From the NCBI RefSeq assembly GCF_000427825.1, contig NZ_ATYT01000005.1, positions 124,001 to 188,000 of the forward strand: a DNA stretch of 64,000 nt, in the 5' to 3' direction. Below the pieces are notes generated by a model. That model made no database searches. It was not told the DNA's origin and saw only the letters and a program-made list of their open reading frames with translations. Below are positions 54,280 through 63,568 of this stretch, one piece after another. Positions within the stretch are counted from its first letter, which is position 1. Each line of letters opens with the position of its first letter. This DNA comes from Thermocrispum municipale DSM 44069. Its GTDB lineage: Bacteria; Actinomycetota; Actinomycetes; Mycobacteriales; Pseudonocardiaceae. The position numbers and the translations under genes were made by a program.

Positions 54280-56274
54280 CTACCAGTGGAAGCCGCGGGT
54301 GAGCCGAATGAGTGCGCTGGCCGCCCGGCCAAGGTGCTTTTCCCCCTTGCCGATCTTCAATTTGCCGTCGCCGCCCGCCGCCGCGGAGTCCGGGAAGACG
54401 CGGTAGGCCTGGTAGGCGACCGCGTCGGTGAGGCTCGGCGTGACGTTGTAGGCGGCGTTGATCAGCTGGCCGCTCGGCGTCCCGATGTGCTTGGGCCGGT
54501 TGATCAGCGCGTCCATCACCATGTCCGCCGCTTCGTCCGGCGATTTGGTCGGGAACGCGTCGTAGATCTTGGTCGGCCGGATCATCGGGGTGCGCACCAG
54601 CGGCATGTGGATCGTGGTGAACGTGATCCCGTCGCCGTGCATCTCCACCGCGGCGATCTTGGAGAAGTAGTCCAGCGCCGCCTTCGACGCCACATAGGCG
54701 GAGAACCGCGGCGCGATGCCCTGCACACCGATGGACGAGATGTTGACGATGTGCCCGAACTTGCGCTGCGTCATGTGCGGCAGTACGGCCAGGATGAGCC
54801 GGACCGCGGCGAAGTAGTTGATCGCCATCGCCCGCTCGTAGTCGTGCATGCGGTCGTAGGACAGCCGGATCGACCGGCGGATCGAGCGTCCGGCGTTGTT
54901 GACCAGCATGTCGATGTGGCCGTGGTCGGCGATCATCTGCTCGACGATCTTGTGCACCGACTCGTGGTCGGTCAGATCGCACGGGTAGACCGACGCCTGT
55001 CCGCCCGCCTCCAGGATCTCCTTGCGCACCTGCTCGAGCTCGGCCTCGCGGCGCGCCACCAGCAGCGGGATGCCACCGGCCGCGGCGACCTTCAACGCGG
55101 TGGCCCGGCCGATGCCGGACGACGCACCGGTGATGATCACTCGCCTGCCGTCCAGCTTGCCGCGCGGACCGGGACGGCGAGCCCGGAACGGGTCCAGGTG
55201 TTCGCTCCAGTACGCCCACAGCGTGGCCGCGTAGTCCTCCAGCCGCGGCAGGTCGATCCCGGTCCCGGCCAGCTCCTTGCGGGTGGCCGCGGACGAGAAC
55301 ACCGCGGGGAAGTTGATGTTGTCCAGCAGCACCGGCGGGATGCCCAGGCGTTCCAGCAGCGCGTCGCGGGCGATCGTCACGCCGGGCAGGTGCTCGGTGA
55401 ACTTCACCGCGTCGACCAGGCCACGGCCGATCCGGCCGCCGATGGTGGTGGCGACCGTGGGCGCACCGGCCGCCCTGGCGAACGCGTTGAACACCGCCAT
55501 CACCGGCTGTGGCTCCGGGTTGACCAGGTGGAACGCCCGGTAGTCCAGGCCCGGTCGCTTGACCAGCTCGTGCAGGGCCGCGGCCACGTAGTCGACCGGC
55601 ACGACGTTGGTGTCGCCCAAATCGGGCGCAACGAACGGCAGAGCAGGCAACGTGGCCAGCTTCTGGATGGTGGGGAAGAGGTAGTACGGACCGTCGATCT
55701 TGTCCATCTCGCCGGTCCGCGAGTTGCCCACCACGATCGACGGCCGGTACACCCGCCACGGAACGTCCTGCTGCTCGCGAACGAGCTTCTCCGACTCGAA
55801 CTTGGTGCGGTGATACGGCGTGGGGAACCGCTGCCCCTGGTCGAACATGTCCTCGGTGAACGTGCCGGTGTAGTCGCCGGCCACCGCCACCGACGACACC
55901 TGGTGCAGGCAGCCTGCCTGGATCTCGGCGGCCAGCGCCACCGTGTTCGCCGTCCCGGCGATGTTGGCCTGCTCGTTGGCCTCGTCGTCGGCCTCGATGT
56001 CGTACAGCGCTGCCAGGTGAACCACGTGGTCGACGCGTCCCCGCAGCTGCTGCAAGTCTTCTTCGGACAACCCCAGCCGCTCTTCGCCGATGTCGCCGAT
56101 CACCGGCACGAGCTTGTCGCGGTTCGGCCACCGGCGGGCCATACGCTCCAGCTTGTCCCGCGAACCGGACCGCACGGTGACCCACACACGCTCGGTATCC
56201 GGGTCGGCCAGCACTTCCGTCATGTAGTGGCGCCCGATCAGCCCGGTCGCCCCGGTCACCAGGTAGTTGGTCAT
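54280..56274 (-). CDS. Two-domain SDR protein, fatty acyl-CoA reductase-like (AcrA1/FAR family)
   Basis: 664 residues. N-terminal extended-SDR (male-sterility/thioester reductase type): YLVTGATGLIGRHYM, YHRTKFESEKLV (Tyr-x3-Lys), TNVVPVDYVAAAL. C-terminal classical SDR from about residue 375: VIITGASSGIGRATAL, MLVNNAGRS, NISSIGVQG, YVASKAALDYFSK. This architecture is that of mycobacterial AcrA1 and Marinobacter FACoAR, which reduce fatty acyl-CoA to aldehyde and then alcohol, for wax or lipid synthesis. Assignment rests on architecture and motifs. ATG 56274 (MTNYLVTG) is preferred over ATG 56283. Divergent from the Bax-inhibitor gene across a 199-nt gap with a GATCA-GT-TGATC palindrome (56372-56383). 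Confidence 0.87.
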   Translation of the reverse strand: MTNYLVTGATGLIGRHYMTEVLADPDTERVWVTVRSGSRDKLERMARRWPNRDKLVPVIGDIGEERLGLSEEDLQQLRGRVDHVVHLAALYDIEADDEANEQANIAGTANTVALAAEIQAGCLHQVSSVAVAGDYTGTFTEDMFDQGQRFPTPYHRTKFESEKLVREQQDVPWRVYRPSIVVGNSRTGEMDKIDGPYYLFPTIQKLATLPALPFVAPDLGDTNVVPVDYVAAALHELVKRPGLDYRAFHLVNPEPQPVMAVFNAFARAAGAPTVATTIGGRIGRGLVDAVKFTEHLPGVTIARDALLERLGIPPVLLDNINFPAVFSSAATRKELAGTGIDLPRLEDYAATLWAYWSEHLDPFRARRPGPRGKLDGRRVIITGASSGIGRATALKVAAAGGIPLLVARREAELEQVRKEILEAGGQASVYPCDLTDHESVHKIVEQMIADHGHIDMLVNNAGRSIRRSIRLSYDRMHDYERAMAINYFAAVRLILAVLPHMTQRKFGHIVNISSIGVQGIAPRFSAYVASKAALDYFSKIAAVEMHGDGITFTTIHMPLVRTPMIRPTKIYDAFPTKSPDEAADMVMDALINRPKHIGTPSGQLINAAYNVTPSLTDAVAYQAYRVFPDSAAAGGDGKLKIGKGEKHLGRAASALIRLTRGFHW

Positions 56275-56473
56275 GAGCAGCATTGTTGTGCGGCCGTCGC
56301 TCGTTGTCGACTTCGGGTCACGGTCCGATCGCGCTGCTCGCGTCGGCCAGCACGGTCTGGGTAGGGTGGAAGATCAGTTGATCCCGGACGGGAACTGGCG
56401 CGCCGCACAGGACGTTGATGTGGTGCAGGCGCCGCGAAGACCCTGCATGTGTTGAAGTCCCGAGGAGGGCGCA

Positions 56474-57295
56474 GTGCAACGAAGTGGCAACCCGGCATTT
56501 CGCAGGCTGCCTGGCGGTGTAGCTACCGCGGGCGGGCCGTACGTGGGTTTCGGTGACGCGCAGACTGGGGTGCCGCCGTACCCCGGGCAGGTCGCCGCCG
56601 AGCGGCCGATGACGGTCGACGACGTGGTGACGAAGTCGGCAGCCAGCATCGGTGTCGCTTTGGTCGCCGGTGTCCTCGCCGCGGTGTGGGCGCACGGCCA
56701 GATCGCCGCCCAGGCTGCCAGCTCGGTGTTCACCGTCTGGATCGTGTCGATGCTGGTCGGGTTCGGCCTGGCCATGTTCCTGAGCTTCCGGCCGAAGCCG
56801 AGCGCGGGCCTGACGTTGGCCTACTCGGCGGTCGAGGGTGTCTTCCTGGGCACCGTCACCGCGGTGCTGGAGACTTTGCTGCCGCCGAGCGTGAGTGGCC
56901 TCGGCCTGCAGGCGGTCATGGGCACGGCCCTGGTGTTCGTGGTGATGCTGTTCGTCTACCGCACCGGGGCGGTCAAGGTGACCCCGAAGCTGACCAAGTG
57001 GGTCATCGGTGCTGCGTCCGCCGCCGCGCTGCTGATGCTGGTCAACCTGGTGTTCAGCCTGTTCGGCGCGAACCTGGGGCTGCGTGGTCCCGGCACGCTG
57101 AGCATCATCCTCGGCATCGTGTTCATCGGCATCGCAGCGTTCATGCTGCTGCTGGACTTCGACATGGCCGACAACATGATCCGTTCGGGGATGCCTGCCA
57201 AGTGGGCCTGGTACGCCGCGTTCGGTCTGATGGCCACGCTGGTCTGGCTGTACTTCGAGATCCTGCACCTGCTCTGGGCTATGCAGTCCGAGTAG
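56474..57295 (+). CDS. Bax inhibitor-1/YccA family membrane protein
   Basis: 273 residues. A 45-residue Gly/Pro-rich cytoplasmic N-terminus leads to seven hydrophobic helices (about 55-75, 82-100, 112-130, 140-158, 170-192, 200-220, 235-262). Family motifs: AYSAVEGVFLGTVTAVLE and the C-terminal LLLDFDMADNMIRSGMPAKWAWYAAFGLMATLVWLY with the conserved Asp pair. BI-1/YetJ relatives are pH-dependent calcium leak channels. GTG 56474 with GAGGAGGG upstream. Confidence 0.93.
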   Translation: MQRSGNPAFRRLPGGVATAGGPYVGFGDAQTGVPPYPGQVAAERPMTVDDVVTKSAASIGVALVAGVLAAVWAHGQIAAQAASSVFTVWIVSMLVGFGLAMFLSFRPKPSAGLTLAYSAVEGVFLGTVTAVLETLLPPSVSGLGLQAVMGTALVFVVMLFVYRTGAVKVTPKLTKWVIGAASAAALLMLVNLVFSLFGANLGLRGPGTLSIILGIVFIGIAAFMLLLDFDMADNMIRSGMPAKWAWYAAFGLMATLVWLYFEILHLLWAMQSE

Positions 57296-57311
57296 CCAGG
57301 TAGCCATAAGG

Positions 57312-57345
57312 AAGCGGGGCGTCTGAATCATCAGGCGCCCCGCTT
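57312..57345. terminator. Bidirectional terminator between BI-1 and thiolase genes
   Basis: 10-bp perfect stem AAGCGGGGCG / CGCCCCGCTT with a 14-nt loop, centred in the 63-nt gap between convergent genes. Confidence 0.85.
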
Positions 57346-57358
57346 CTTCGTGTCCGTC

Positions 57359-58579
57359 TCAGGACAGCCGCTCGAGGATCATGGCCATGCCCTGGCCACC
57401 CCCGACGCACATCGTCTCCAGCCCGAACTGCTTGTCGTGGTGCTGCAGCGAGTTGATCAGCGTCGAGGTGATCCGGGCGCCGGTCATGCCGAACGGGTGG
57501 CCGACCGCGATGGCGCCGCCGTTGACGTTGAGCTTGTCGATGTCCACGCCGAGCTCACGGTAGGACGGGATGACCTGGGCGGCGAACGCCTCGTTGATCT
57601 CCACCAGATCGATGTCGTCGATGGTCATGCCTGCCCGCGCGAGCGCCTGCTTGGACGCCTCCACCGGGCCGAGACCCATGATCTCCGGCGAGAGCGCGGA
57701 GACACCGGTGGAGACGACCCTGGCCAGCGGGGTGATGCCGAGCTCACGGGCCTTGGTGCCGGACATGACGACGACCGCCGCGGCGCCGTCGTTGAGCGGG
57801 CAGCAGTTGCCCGCGGTGACCCGGCCGTCCGGGCGGAAGACCGGCTTGAGCGCCGAGACGCCCTCCAACGTCACGCCGGCTCGCGGGCCGTCGTCCTTGG
57901 TCACCTGGCTGCCGTCGGGCAGCGTCACCGGGGTGATGTCCTTGGCCCAGAAGCCGTCTGCGATCGCCTTCTCCGCCAGGTTCTGCGAGCGGACGCCGAA
58001 CTCGTCCATCTCCTCGCGGGTGATGCCCTTCAGCAGTGCGACGTTCTCCGCGGTCTGGCCCATCGGGATGTAGATGTCCGGGACCTGGTCGAACTCGCGC
58101 GGGTCGGTCCAGCTGTCCGCGCCCTCGGCGGCGGCCTTCGCGGTGCGCGCCTCCGCGTCGGCGAACAGCGGGTTGTGGGTGTCCGGCCACGAGTCCGAGC
58201 TGCCTTTGGCGAACCGGGAGACCGTCTCCACACCGGCGGAGATGAACACATCCCCTTCGCCCGCCTTGATGGCGTGCATGGCCATCCGCGTGGTCTGCAG
58301 CGACGACGAGCAGTACCGGGTGATCGTGGTGCCGGGCAGGTGGTCGTAGCCCAGCGCCACGGCCACCACCCTGGCCATGTTGAAGCCCTGCTCACCGCCC
58401 GGCAGGCCGCAGCCGAGCATCAGATCGTCGATGTCGGCCGGGTCGAGCTGCGGCACCTTGGCCAATGCGGCCTGCACCATCTGCGCGGTGAGGTCGTCGG
58501 GGCGCATGTCCACCAACGATCCTTTGCCCGCGCGCCCGATCGGCGAACGGGCGGTGGCGACGATCACGGCTTCCGGCAT
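57359..58579 (-). CDS. Acetyl-CoA C-acyltransferase (thiolase, FadA type)
   Basis: 406 residues. Nucleophilic Cys in [14 protein letters not shown], the INEAFAAQ motif, His in [19 protein letters not shown] and the second Cys in [14 protein letters not shown]: a complete active site. Cleaves or forms 3-ketoacyl-CoA in beta-oxidation or related CoA pathways. No fadB partner is adjacent, so the substrate range is open. GGAGGA precedes ATG 58579. A large palindrome lies 29-62 nt upstream. Confidence 0.93.
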   Translation of the reverse strand: MPEAVIVATARSPIGRAGKGSLVDMRPDDLTAQMVQAALAKVPQLDPADIDDLMLGCGLPGGEQGFNMARVVAVALGYDHLPGTTITRYCSSSLQTTRMAMHAIKAGEGDVFISAGVETVSRFAKGSSDSWPDTHNPLFADAEARTAKAAAEGADSWTDPREFDQVPDIYIPMGQTAENVALLKGITREEMDEFGVRSQNLAEKAIADGFWAKDITPVTLPDGSQVTKDDGPRAGVTLEGVSALKPVFRPDGRVTAGNCCPLNDGAAAVVVMSGTKARELGITPLARVVSTGVSALSPEIMGLGPVEASKQALARAGMTIDDIDLVEINEAFAAQVIPSYRELGVDIDKLNVNGGAIAVGHPFGMTGARITSTLINSLQHHDKQFGLETMCVGGGQGMAMILERLS

Positions 58580-58607
58580 GGTGGGTTCCTCCGGCTCAAG
58601 CGAGGCA

Positions 58608-58641
58608 ACGATGACATCACTGATGACGTGACTGTCATCGT
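58608..58641. promoter_or_regulatory. Large inverted repeat in the thiolase promoter/leader
   Basis: Outer arms ACGATGACA (58608-58616) and TGTCATCGT (58633-58641) are perfect. Inner arms TCAC and GTGA extend the symmetry with one bulged base around a TGATGAC centre. The ATGAC/GTCAT repeats look like a regulator-binding site for a fatty-acid sensor, or a leader hairpin. Confidence 0.55.
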
Positions 58642-58674
58642 GCCCGCTTGTGGCCGCCAGGCCAACCGGTCCGG

Positions 58675-60528
58675 TCAGCCGACCGGCGTGATCCGGCCCT
58701 CACCACCCTCGGGGTAGTCCTCCGCGGTGATCTTCCCGGACAGCCCTTCGGTCAAGTAGCCCTCGAGCGAGCCCTGGTAGGTGACGCCGACCGGGGTGAA
58801 CTCCAGCCCGTCGAACGGGTAGTCGTCGCCACCGCGCGCGCTGAAGTCGTTGGTCGCGATCGTCACCGGCGGGCCGTCGACGACCTTGCCGTCCTGCACG
58901 ATGACCGTGCCGTCGTCCAGGGTCACGTCCTGCACCCGCTCGCCCGGCGTGACGATCGTGCCGCCGCTGCCCGGCTCGACTTCCTGCGCCTGCTTCGAGG
59001 TGTCGTAGGTGAACTTCAAGCCACCGACCTGCATGAACGCACCGGACGCCGATGGTGCTTCGGCGACCCCGCGCTCGAGCAGCTGGCGCAGCGTCTCCCG
59101 CGGAACCTCGGGCACCACGGCCACGAAGTTGGCGAACGGTGCGATCTCGTAGGTGTTCAGCGCGGTCACCTCGCCTGCCGGGATAACCGAGTCGTTGCGG
59201 ATCCCGCCGCCGTTCTGGATCGACACCTGTGGCTCGGGCACGCCGTACTCGGCCGCCTTCTCCTTGCCCGCCCACAGCAGCGCGTCGGCCAGCAGGTTGC
59301 CGAGGTTCGTCTCCTTGGAGCGGACGTTGTTGCGCACACCGTCGAGGGCGACCGCGCTGTCCGCGACGACCGTCTCGGCCAGGCCCTCGATGTACTCGGC
59401 GACCGGCTTCTCCACCTGCTCGCGCACCTGGCGGTCACCCTGGATGGCGTCCGGTCCGACACCGGAGACCCGCACCGGCTGGGTCTGCTTCTCGTCGATG
59501 CTGATCACGTTGCCGTCGCGGTCGAAGTTCAGCACCAGCCTGCCCAGGTACTTGTAGTCGCCGGTCGTGGTGACCACCGGAACCTTCTTGCCCTGCGCGT
59601 CGGTCGCCCACAGCGGGAAGCCGCGCTCGGCCTGGTCACCGGGGATCAGTCGGTCGCCTTCGTCCGCCAGGATCTCGCCACCGCCGGCGCCGATGACCGC
59701 GTCGACGCCGCGCAGCTTCGGCACCAGGGCCAGCTCGTTGTCGATGTCCTGCAGGTGGCTGACCACCAGGATCTTGTCCACGCCCCTGGCCTCGAGGTAG
59801 CCGGCGTGATAGTTCGCGATGCCGGCCAGATCCGGGTCGACCTTCACGTTGCGCGGGCTGGACACCGACGGCAGCTCGGGCGTGGTCAACCCGATGACGC
59901 CGACCCGTTCGCCGCGGATCCGCTCGACGTGCGTGGCCACGATGGTGCCGCGGTCGGCGTGCGACTTGAGCGTCGGCTCCCCGCTGACGTCCAGGTTCGC
60001 GCTGACGAACGGCACCGAGCCACGGAAGCCGTCGATGAACTGCGCGGTGACCTCCGGCCCGAAGTCGAACTCGTGGTTGCCGATGGCCGACAGGTCGTAG
60101 CCCATCGCCTTGTGCGCCAGCGAGTCGTAGAACGGCACACCCTTGTCCATGCTGGCCGCGAACTCCGGGCCGGCCAGGAAGTTGTCGCCGCCGGACAGCG
60201 TCAGCACGCCGCGCTTGGCCGCCTGCCCCTCCGGGGCCTTGCCGTGAGTGGCCTCCGCGCGCAGCTTCTTGGTCAACGTCACCATGCGTGACGCACTGCC
60301 GTACGGCCGTGGACCGTCGTCGACGATCGGGCCTTCGTCGGTGCCGTCCCCTTCGACACCGAGCAACGCCGACTCGGCGTCGTTGGTGAACAGTACGTGC
60401 AGCGTGAACTTCGGCTTCTCCGGTGCGGCGGCAGCGCTCGTGCTGCCGATGACACCCGCGCTCGCAACGAGAACCGCGGCCGCCGTGGCGGCGGTCAGCC
60501 TGCCCCGGCGGAGGGAACGTGCGGACAT
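58675..60528 (-). CDS. Secreted 5'-nucleotidase / 2',3'-cyclic phosphodiesterase family metallophosphatase
   Basis: 617 residues. Sec signal peptide MSARSLRRGRLTAATAAAVLVA with cleavage after SAAAA. The N-terminal calcineurin-like domain has LHVLFTNDAES, SGGDNFLAGPEF, IGNHEFDFG and, further on, VVSHLQD; note TNDAES in place of the usual TND-x-HG. The C-terminal 5'-nucleotidase domain has NLLADALLWA, IQNGGGIRND and NDFSARGGDDYPF. Releases phosphate from extracellular nucleotides. ATG 60528 has AAGGGG seven nt upstream; a GTG two codons earlier is possible. Divergent from cbs. Confidence 0.92.
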   Translation of the reverse strand: MSARSLRRGRLTAATAAAVLVASAGVIGSTSAAAAPEKPKFTLHVLFTNDAESALLGVEGDGTDEGPIVDDGPRPYGSASRMVTLTKKLRAEATHGKAPEGQAAKRGVLTLSGGDNFLAGPEFAASMDKGVPFYDSLAHKAMGYDLSAIGNHEFDFGPEVTAQFIDGFRGSVPFVSANLDVSGEPTLKSHADRGTIVATHVERIRGERVGVIGLTTPELPSVSSPRNVKVDPDLAGIANYHAGYLEARGVDKILVVSHLQDIDNELALVPKLRGVDAVIGAGGGEILADEGDRLIPGDQAERGFPLWATDAQGKKVPVVTTTGDYKYLGRLVLNFDRDGNVISIDEKQTQPVRVSGVGPDAIQGDRQVREQVEKPVAEYIEGLAETVVADSAVALDGVRNNVRSKETNLGNLLADALLWAGKEKAAEYGVPEPQVSIQNGGGIRNDSVIPAGEVTALNTYEIAPFANFVAVVPEVPRETLRQLLERGVAEAPSASGAFMQVGGLKFTYDTSKQAQEVEPGSGGTIVTPGERVQDVTLDDGTVIVQDGKVVDGPPVTIATNDFSARGGDDYPFDGLEFTPVGVTYQGSLEGYLTEGLSGKITAEDYPEGGEGRITPVG

Positions 60529-60689
60529 AAACACCCCTTGGTCGTCCGGTGGAACGACGCAGAGCTAAGCACTTTCGGGCGTTCCGGACAATGGCTGTGC
60601 GCCGGTTGTTGCCGCGTGTCGTCGGACCCCCCTTTCGTCGTGGGCCGTTCGACCGATACCGCGATTCAGCTGTGCCGCATCGCCGGGCA

Positions 60690-60695
60690 TAGGCT
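60690..60695 (+). promoter_or_regulatory. -10 box of cbs
   Basis: TAGGCT about 50 nt before GTG 60746, which also has its own GAAAGAGGA Shine-Dalgarno. The rest of the 60529-60745 gap shows nothing else. Confidence 0.5.
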
Positions 60696-60745
60696 GTAGG
60701 TGCCTGATCCGGCATTGCGCAGCATCCGCGTGAGAAAGAGGACCC

Positions 60746-62134
60746 GTGGACTACGTCGAGCACGTCATCGACCTCGTCGGCAACACGCCGCTGGTCAAAC
60801 TGAACGCCCTGACCGCGCACATCGAGAACGGGCCGTTGGTGTTGGCCAAGGTCGAGTACCTCAACCCGGGCGGCAGTGTGAAGGACCGCATCGCGGTGCG
60901 CATGGTGGAGGCCGCCGAAGCCTCCGGCGAACTCCGGCCGGGTGGGACCATCGTGGAGCCGACGTCCGGCAACACCGGGGTCGGTCTTGCGTTGGTGGCC
61001 CAGCGCAAGGGTTACAACTGCGTGTTCGTCTGCCCGGACAAGGTGTCGGAGGACAAGCGCAACGTCCTCAAGGCCTACGGCGCCAAGGTGGTGGTGTGCC
61101 CGACGGCCGTGCCGCCGGAGCACCCGGACTCCTATTACAGCGTCTCCGACCGCCTGGTGCGGGAGATCGAGGGCGCCTGGAAGCCCGACCAGTACTCCAA
61201 CCCCAACAACCCGCGCAGCCACTACGAGACCACCGGCCCCGAGCTGTGGCAGCAGACCGACGGCAAGATCACGCACTTCGTGGCGGGAGTGGGGACCGGC
61301 GGAACGATTTCCGGGACCGGCCGGTACCTCAAGGAGGTCTCCGACGGTGCCGTGCAGGTCGTCGGGGCGGACCCGGAAGGCTCGGTGTACTCCGGCGGGA
61401 CCGGGCGTCCGTACCTGGTGGAAGGCGTCGGTGAGGACTTCTGGCCGGACGCCTACGACCGAAACATCGCCGACGAGATCATCGCCATCTCCGACGCGGA
61501 TTCCTTCGCCATGACGCGGCGCTTGGCGCGTGAGGAGGGCCTGCTGGTCGGCGGGTCGTGCGGCATGGCGGCCGCGGCGGCGGTGCGGCTGGCCGAGCGG
61601 CTGGCTGCCGAGGGTCGCAACGACGCGGTGATCGTGGTGTTGCTGCCGGACGGTGGCCGTGGCTATCTGACCAAGGTGTTCTCGGACTCCTGGATGGCCA
61701 GGCACGGGTTCCTGCCGCCGGAGTCCAGCCATGCAACGGTGGGCGATGTGCTGCGCCGCAAGGACGGGTCGCTGCCCGACCTGGTGCACACCCACCCGAA
61801 CGAGACCGTGGCCGAGGCGGTGCAGATCCTCCGGGAGTACGGCGTCAGCCAGATGCCCGTGGTCTCGGCCGAGCCACCGGTGATGGCGGCCGAAGTGGTC
61901 GGCGCGGTCAACGAACGCGAATTGCTGGCCGCATTGTTCTCCGGTAAGGCGGAATTGTCCGATCGGCTTGATCGGCACATGTCCGCGCCATTGCCGACTA
62001 TTGGTGCCGGGGAACCGGTGCAGGCGGCGATGAGCGCATTGGCCGACGCCGACGGCGCCCTCGTACTCGAGGACGGCCGTCCCGTCGGCGTCGTGACCCG
62101 GCACGACTTGCTGGCGTTCTTCGCCTCCGAGTAG
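60746..62134 (+). CDS. cbs: Cystathionine beta-synthase
   Basis: Condenses serine and homocysteine to cystathionine (PLP enzyme, transsulfuration). 462 residues. The PLP lysine is in YLNPGGSVKDRIAVRM; PTSGNTGVGLALVA, GVGTGGTISGTGRYLKE (phosphate-binding loop) and VGGSCGMAAAAAV follow. The C-terminal roughly 115 residues hold a pair of CBS (Bateman) domains (PNETVAEAVQILREYGVSQMPVV and PIGAGEP-like repeats to VVTRHDLLAFF), which may bind adenosyl ligands. GTG start. A weak GCCCCG...CGGGGC stem follows the stop. Confidence 0.94.
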   Translation: MDYVEHVIDLVGNTPLVKLNALTAHIENGPLVLAKVEYLNPGGSVKDRIAVRMVEAAEASGELRPGGTIVEPTSGNTGVGLALVAQRKGYNCVFVCPDKVSEDKRNVLKAYGAKVVVCPTAVPPEHPDSYYSVSDRLVREIEGAWKPDQYSNPNNPRSHYETTGPELWQQTDGKITHFVAGVGTGGTISGTGRYLKEVSDGAVQVVGADPEGSVYSGGTGRPYLVEGVGEDFWPDAYDRNIADEIIAISDADSFAMTRRLAREEGLLVGGSCGMAAAAAVRLAERLAAEGRNDAVIVVLLPDGGRGYLTKVFSDSWMARHGFLPPESSHATVGDVLRRKDGSLPDLVHTHPNETVAEAVQILREYGVSQMPVVSAEPPVMAAEVVGAVNERELLAALFSGKAELSDRLDRHMSAPLPTIGAGEPVQAAMSALADADGALVLEDGRPVGVVTRHDLLAFFASE

Positions 62135-62284
62135 CCCCGATCGCGCGACAGTGATCGCAACACCCCCGGGGCCTTTCCGGCGGAAGATGCGGTGATCCGA
62201 TAGCGTGTCGACAGCGAAGAAATGAGTCGACTGACATACGGCGTTACGTCGTCACTTGTCGTTTTCAAAGGGGATTGAACCCAC

Positions 62285-63457
62285 ATGAGTGCTCCCGAGC
62301 CACCGAACCCGCAGCAGGAAAACCAGGGGGGCCCGCCGAGCGGACCTGACCAGCAGCAGAACACCCCGTTCGGGGATGCGCCGGAGCCCACCGAGGTGGT
62401 GCAACCCGGCCAGACCCCGCCGGAGCCTGCCGGCGAGAGCGACGCCACCCAGATGGTGAAGCCGGTCGAGCAGCAGGGCCAGGGCGGGCAGGACTCCAGC
62501 GCGAGTAGCGAGTCCACGCAGCTCGTGCCGCCGGGCATGCAGCCGCAGGGCGGTATTCCGTACACCCCGCCGCCGAGTGCTCAGGACAACCCGGGCGGCG
62601 GTCAGCAGGGTGGCGGTTTCAGCCAGCAGCCTCCGCAGCAGCAGGGTGGTTTCGGCCAGCCTTCGCAGCAGCAGGGCGGTTTCGGCCAGCCCCCGCAGCA
62701 GCAGGGTGGCTTCGGCCAGCAGCAGGGCCAGCAGGGTGGCTTCGGCCAGCCGCAGGGCCAGTACGGCCAGCCTCCGCAGCAGCAGGGCGGCTTCGGTCAA
62801 CCGCAGGGCTTCGGTCAGCAGGGCCAGTACGGCCAGCCGATGGGGCAGCCCGGTTACGGCGGCCCCGGTGGGTTCGGCGGGCCCGGTGGTGGTGACAACG
62901 GCCAGATCTTCGCCTGGATCACCGGCGGCGTGATGGCGGCGCTCGGGCTCACCGTGGCCATCCTGATGATCACGATGATGGCGGAATTCAGCGGAGCGCC
63001 GGCCGACGCGTGGATCTACGTCATCCTCGGGCTGCTGGGTGGCCTGATGGGGACCGCTGGCGGTGTGCTCGTCGCACTGCGCACGCAAGGCACGGTCGGT
63101 GTCATCCTGGCGCTCGTCGGCGGCGCAGTGGCGGCAATTGGAGGCATTCTCTTCATGGCCGTCTACGTCGACGAGACACGCTTCGTCCTGACAATGATCT
63201 TCGGCTTGTTGATTGCCATCATCGCGGTGTTCGGCCTGATTCCGCAGACCAAGCAGTTCCTGGGCCTGTCCGCGGCCGGTTCCGGTGGCTACGGCGGTCC
63301 CGGTGGCTTCGGTGGTCCCGGCGGCGGGGGCGGCTACGGCGGCCCGAGCGGCTTCGGCCCGCCGCAGGGCGGTGGCTACGGTCAGCCGCCGCAGCAGGGC
63401 TTCGGCCAGCAGGGCCCGCAGACCGGTGGGTTCGGCCAGCCGCCGTACCAAGGCTGA
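62285..63457 (+). CDS. Membrane protein with long Gln/Gly/Pro-rich N- and C-terminal tails
   Basis: 390 residues, not assigned to a named family. The N-terminal roughly 200 residues are low complexity, with acidic PEPTEVVQPGQ at the front and then repeats of QQQGGFGQP. Four transmembrane helices follow (WITGGVMAALGLTVAILMI, WIYVILGLLGGLMGTAGGVL, VGVILALVGGAVAAIGGILF, FVLTMIFGLLIAIIAVFGLI). The C-terminal 70 residues are again Gly/Gln/Pro-rich. Proteins of this plan are frequent in actinobacteria, often with DUF4190/DUF4064-like cores, and some are phosphorylated on their tails. AAAGGGGA precedes ATG 62285. A neighbour of similar layout follows. Confidence 0.85.
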   Translation: MSAPEPPNPQQENQGGPPSGPDQQQNTPFGDAPEPTEVVQPGQTPPEPAGESDATQMVKPVEQQGQGGQDSSASSESTQLVPPGMQPQGGIPYTPPPSAQDNPGGGQQGGGFSQQPPQQQGGFGQPSQQQGGFGQPPQQQGGFGQQQGQQGGFGQPQGQYGQPPQQQGGFGQPQGFGQQGQYGQPMGQPGYGGPGGFGGPGGGDNGQIFAWITGGVMAALGLTVAILMITMMAEFSGAPADAWIYVILGLLGGLMGTAGGVLVALRTQGTVGVILALVGGAVAAIGGILFMAVYVDETRFVLTMIFGLLIAIIAVFGLIPQTKQFLGLSAAGSGGYGGPGGFGGPGGGGGYGGPSGFGPPQGGGYGQPPQQGFGQQGPQTGGFGQPPYQG

Positions 63458-63476
63458 GTTCATCCAGCTCGAACAC

Positions 63477-63515
63477 AACCGACCGGGCGCTCCCCTTGGG
63501 GAGGCCCGGTCGGTT
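63477..63515 (+). terminator. Terminator of the Gln/Gly-rich membrane protein gene
   Basis: Outer 12-bp stem AACCGACCGGGC / GCCCGGTCGGTT and inner CTCCCC-TT-GGGGAG, a near-perfect 39-nt hairpin 19 nt after the stop. Confidence 0.88.
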
Positions 63516-63568
63516 AGCGTATGGCCCACGATTTGTCTGCCTGCTGAGCAGTCGAAAGGGTCGAGCAC

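Noticed and set aside
54286..56364. Plus-strand reading frame of 692 codons opposite the double-SDR gene
   Set aside because: No recognisable domain; the opposite strand encodes clear Rossmann motifs in order.
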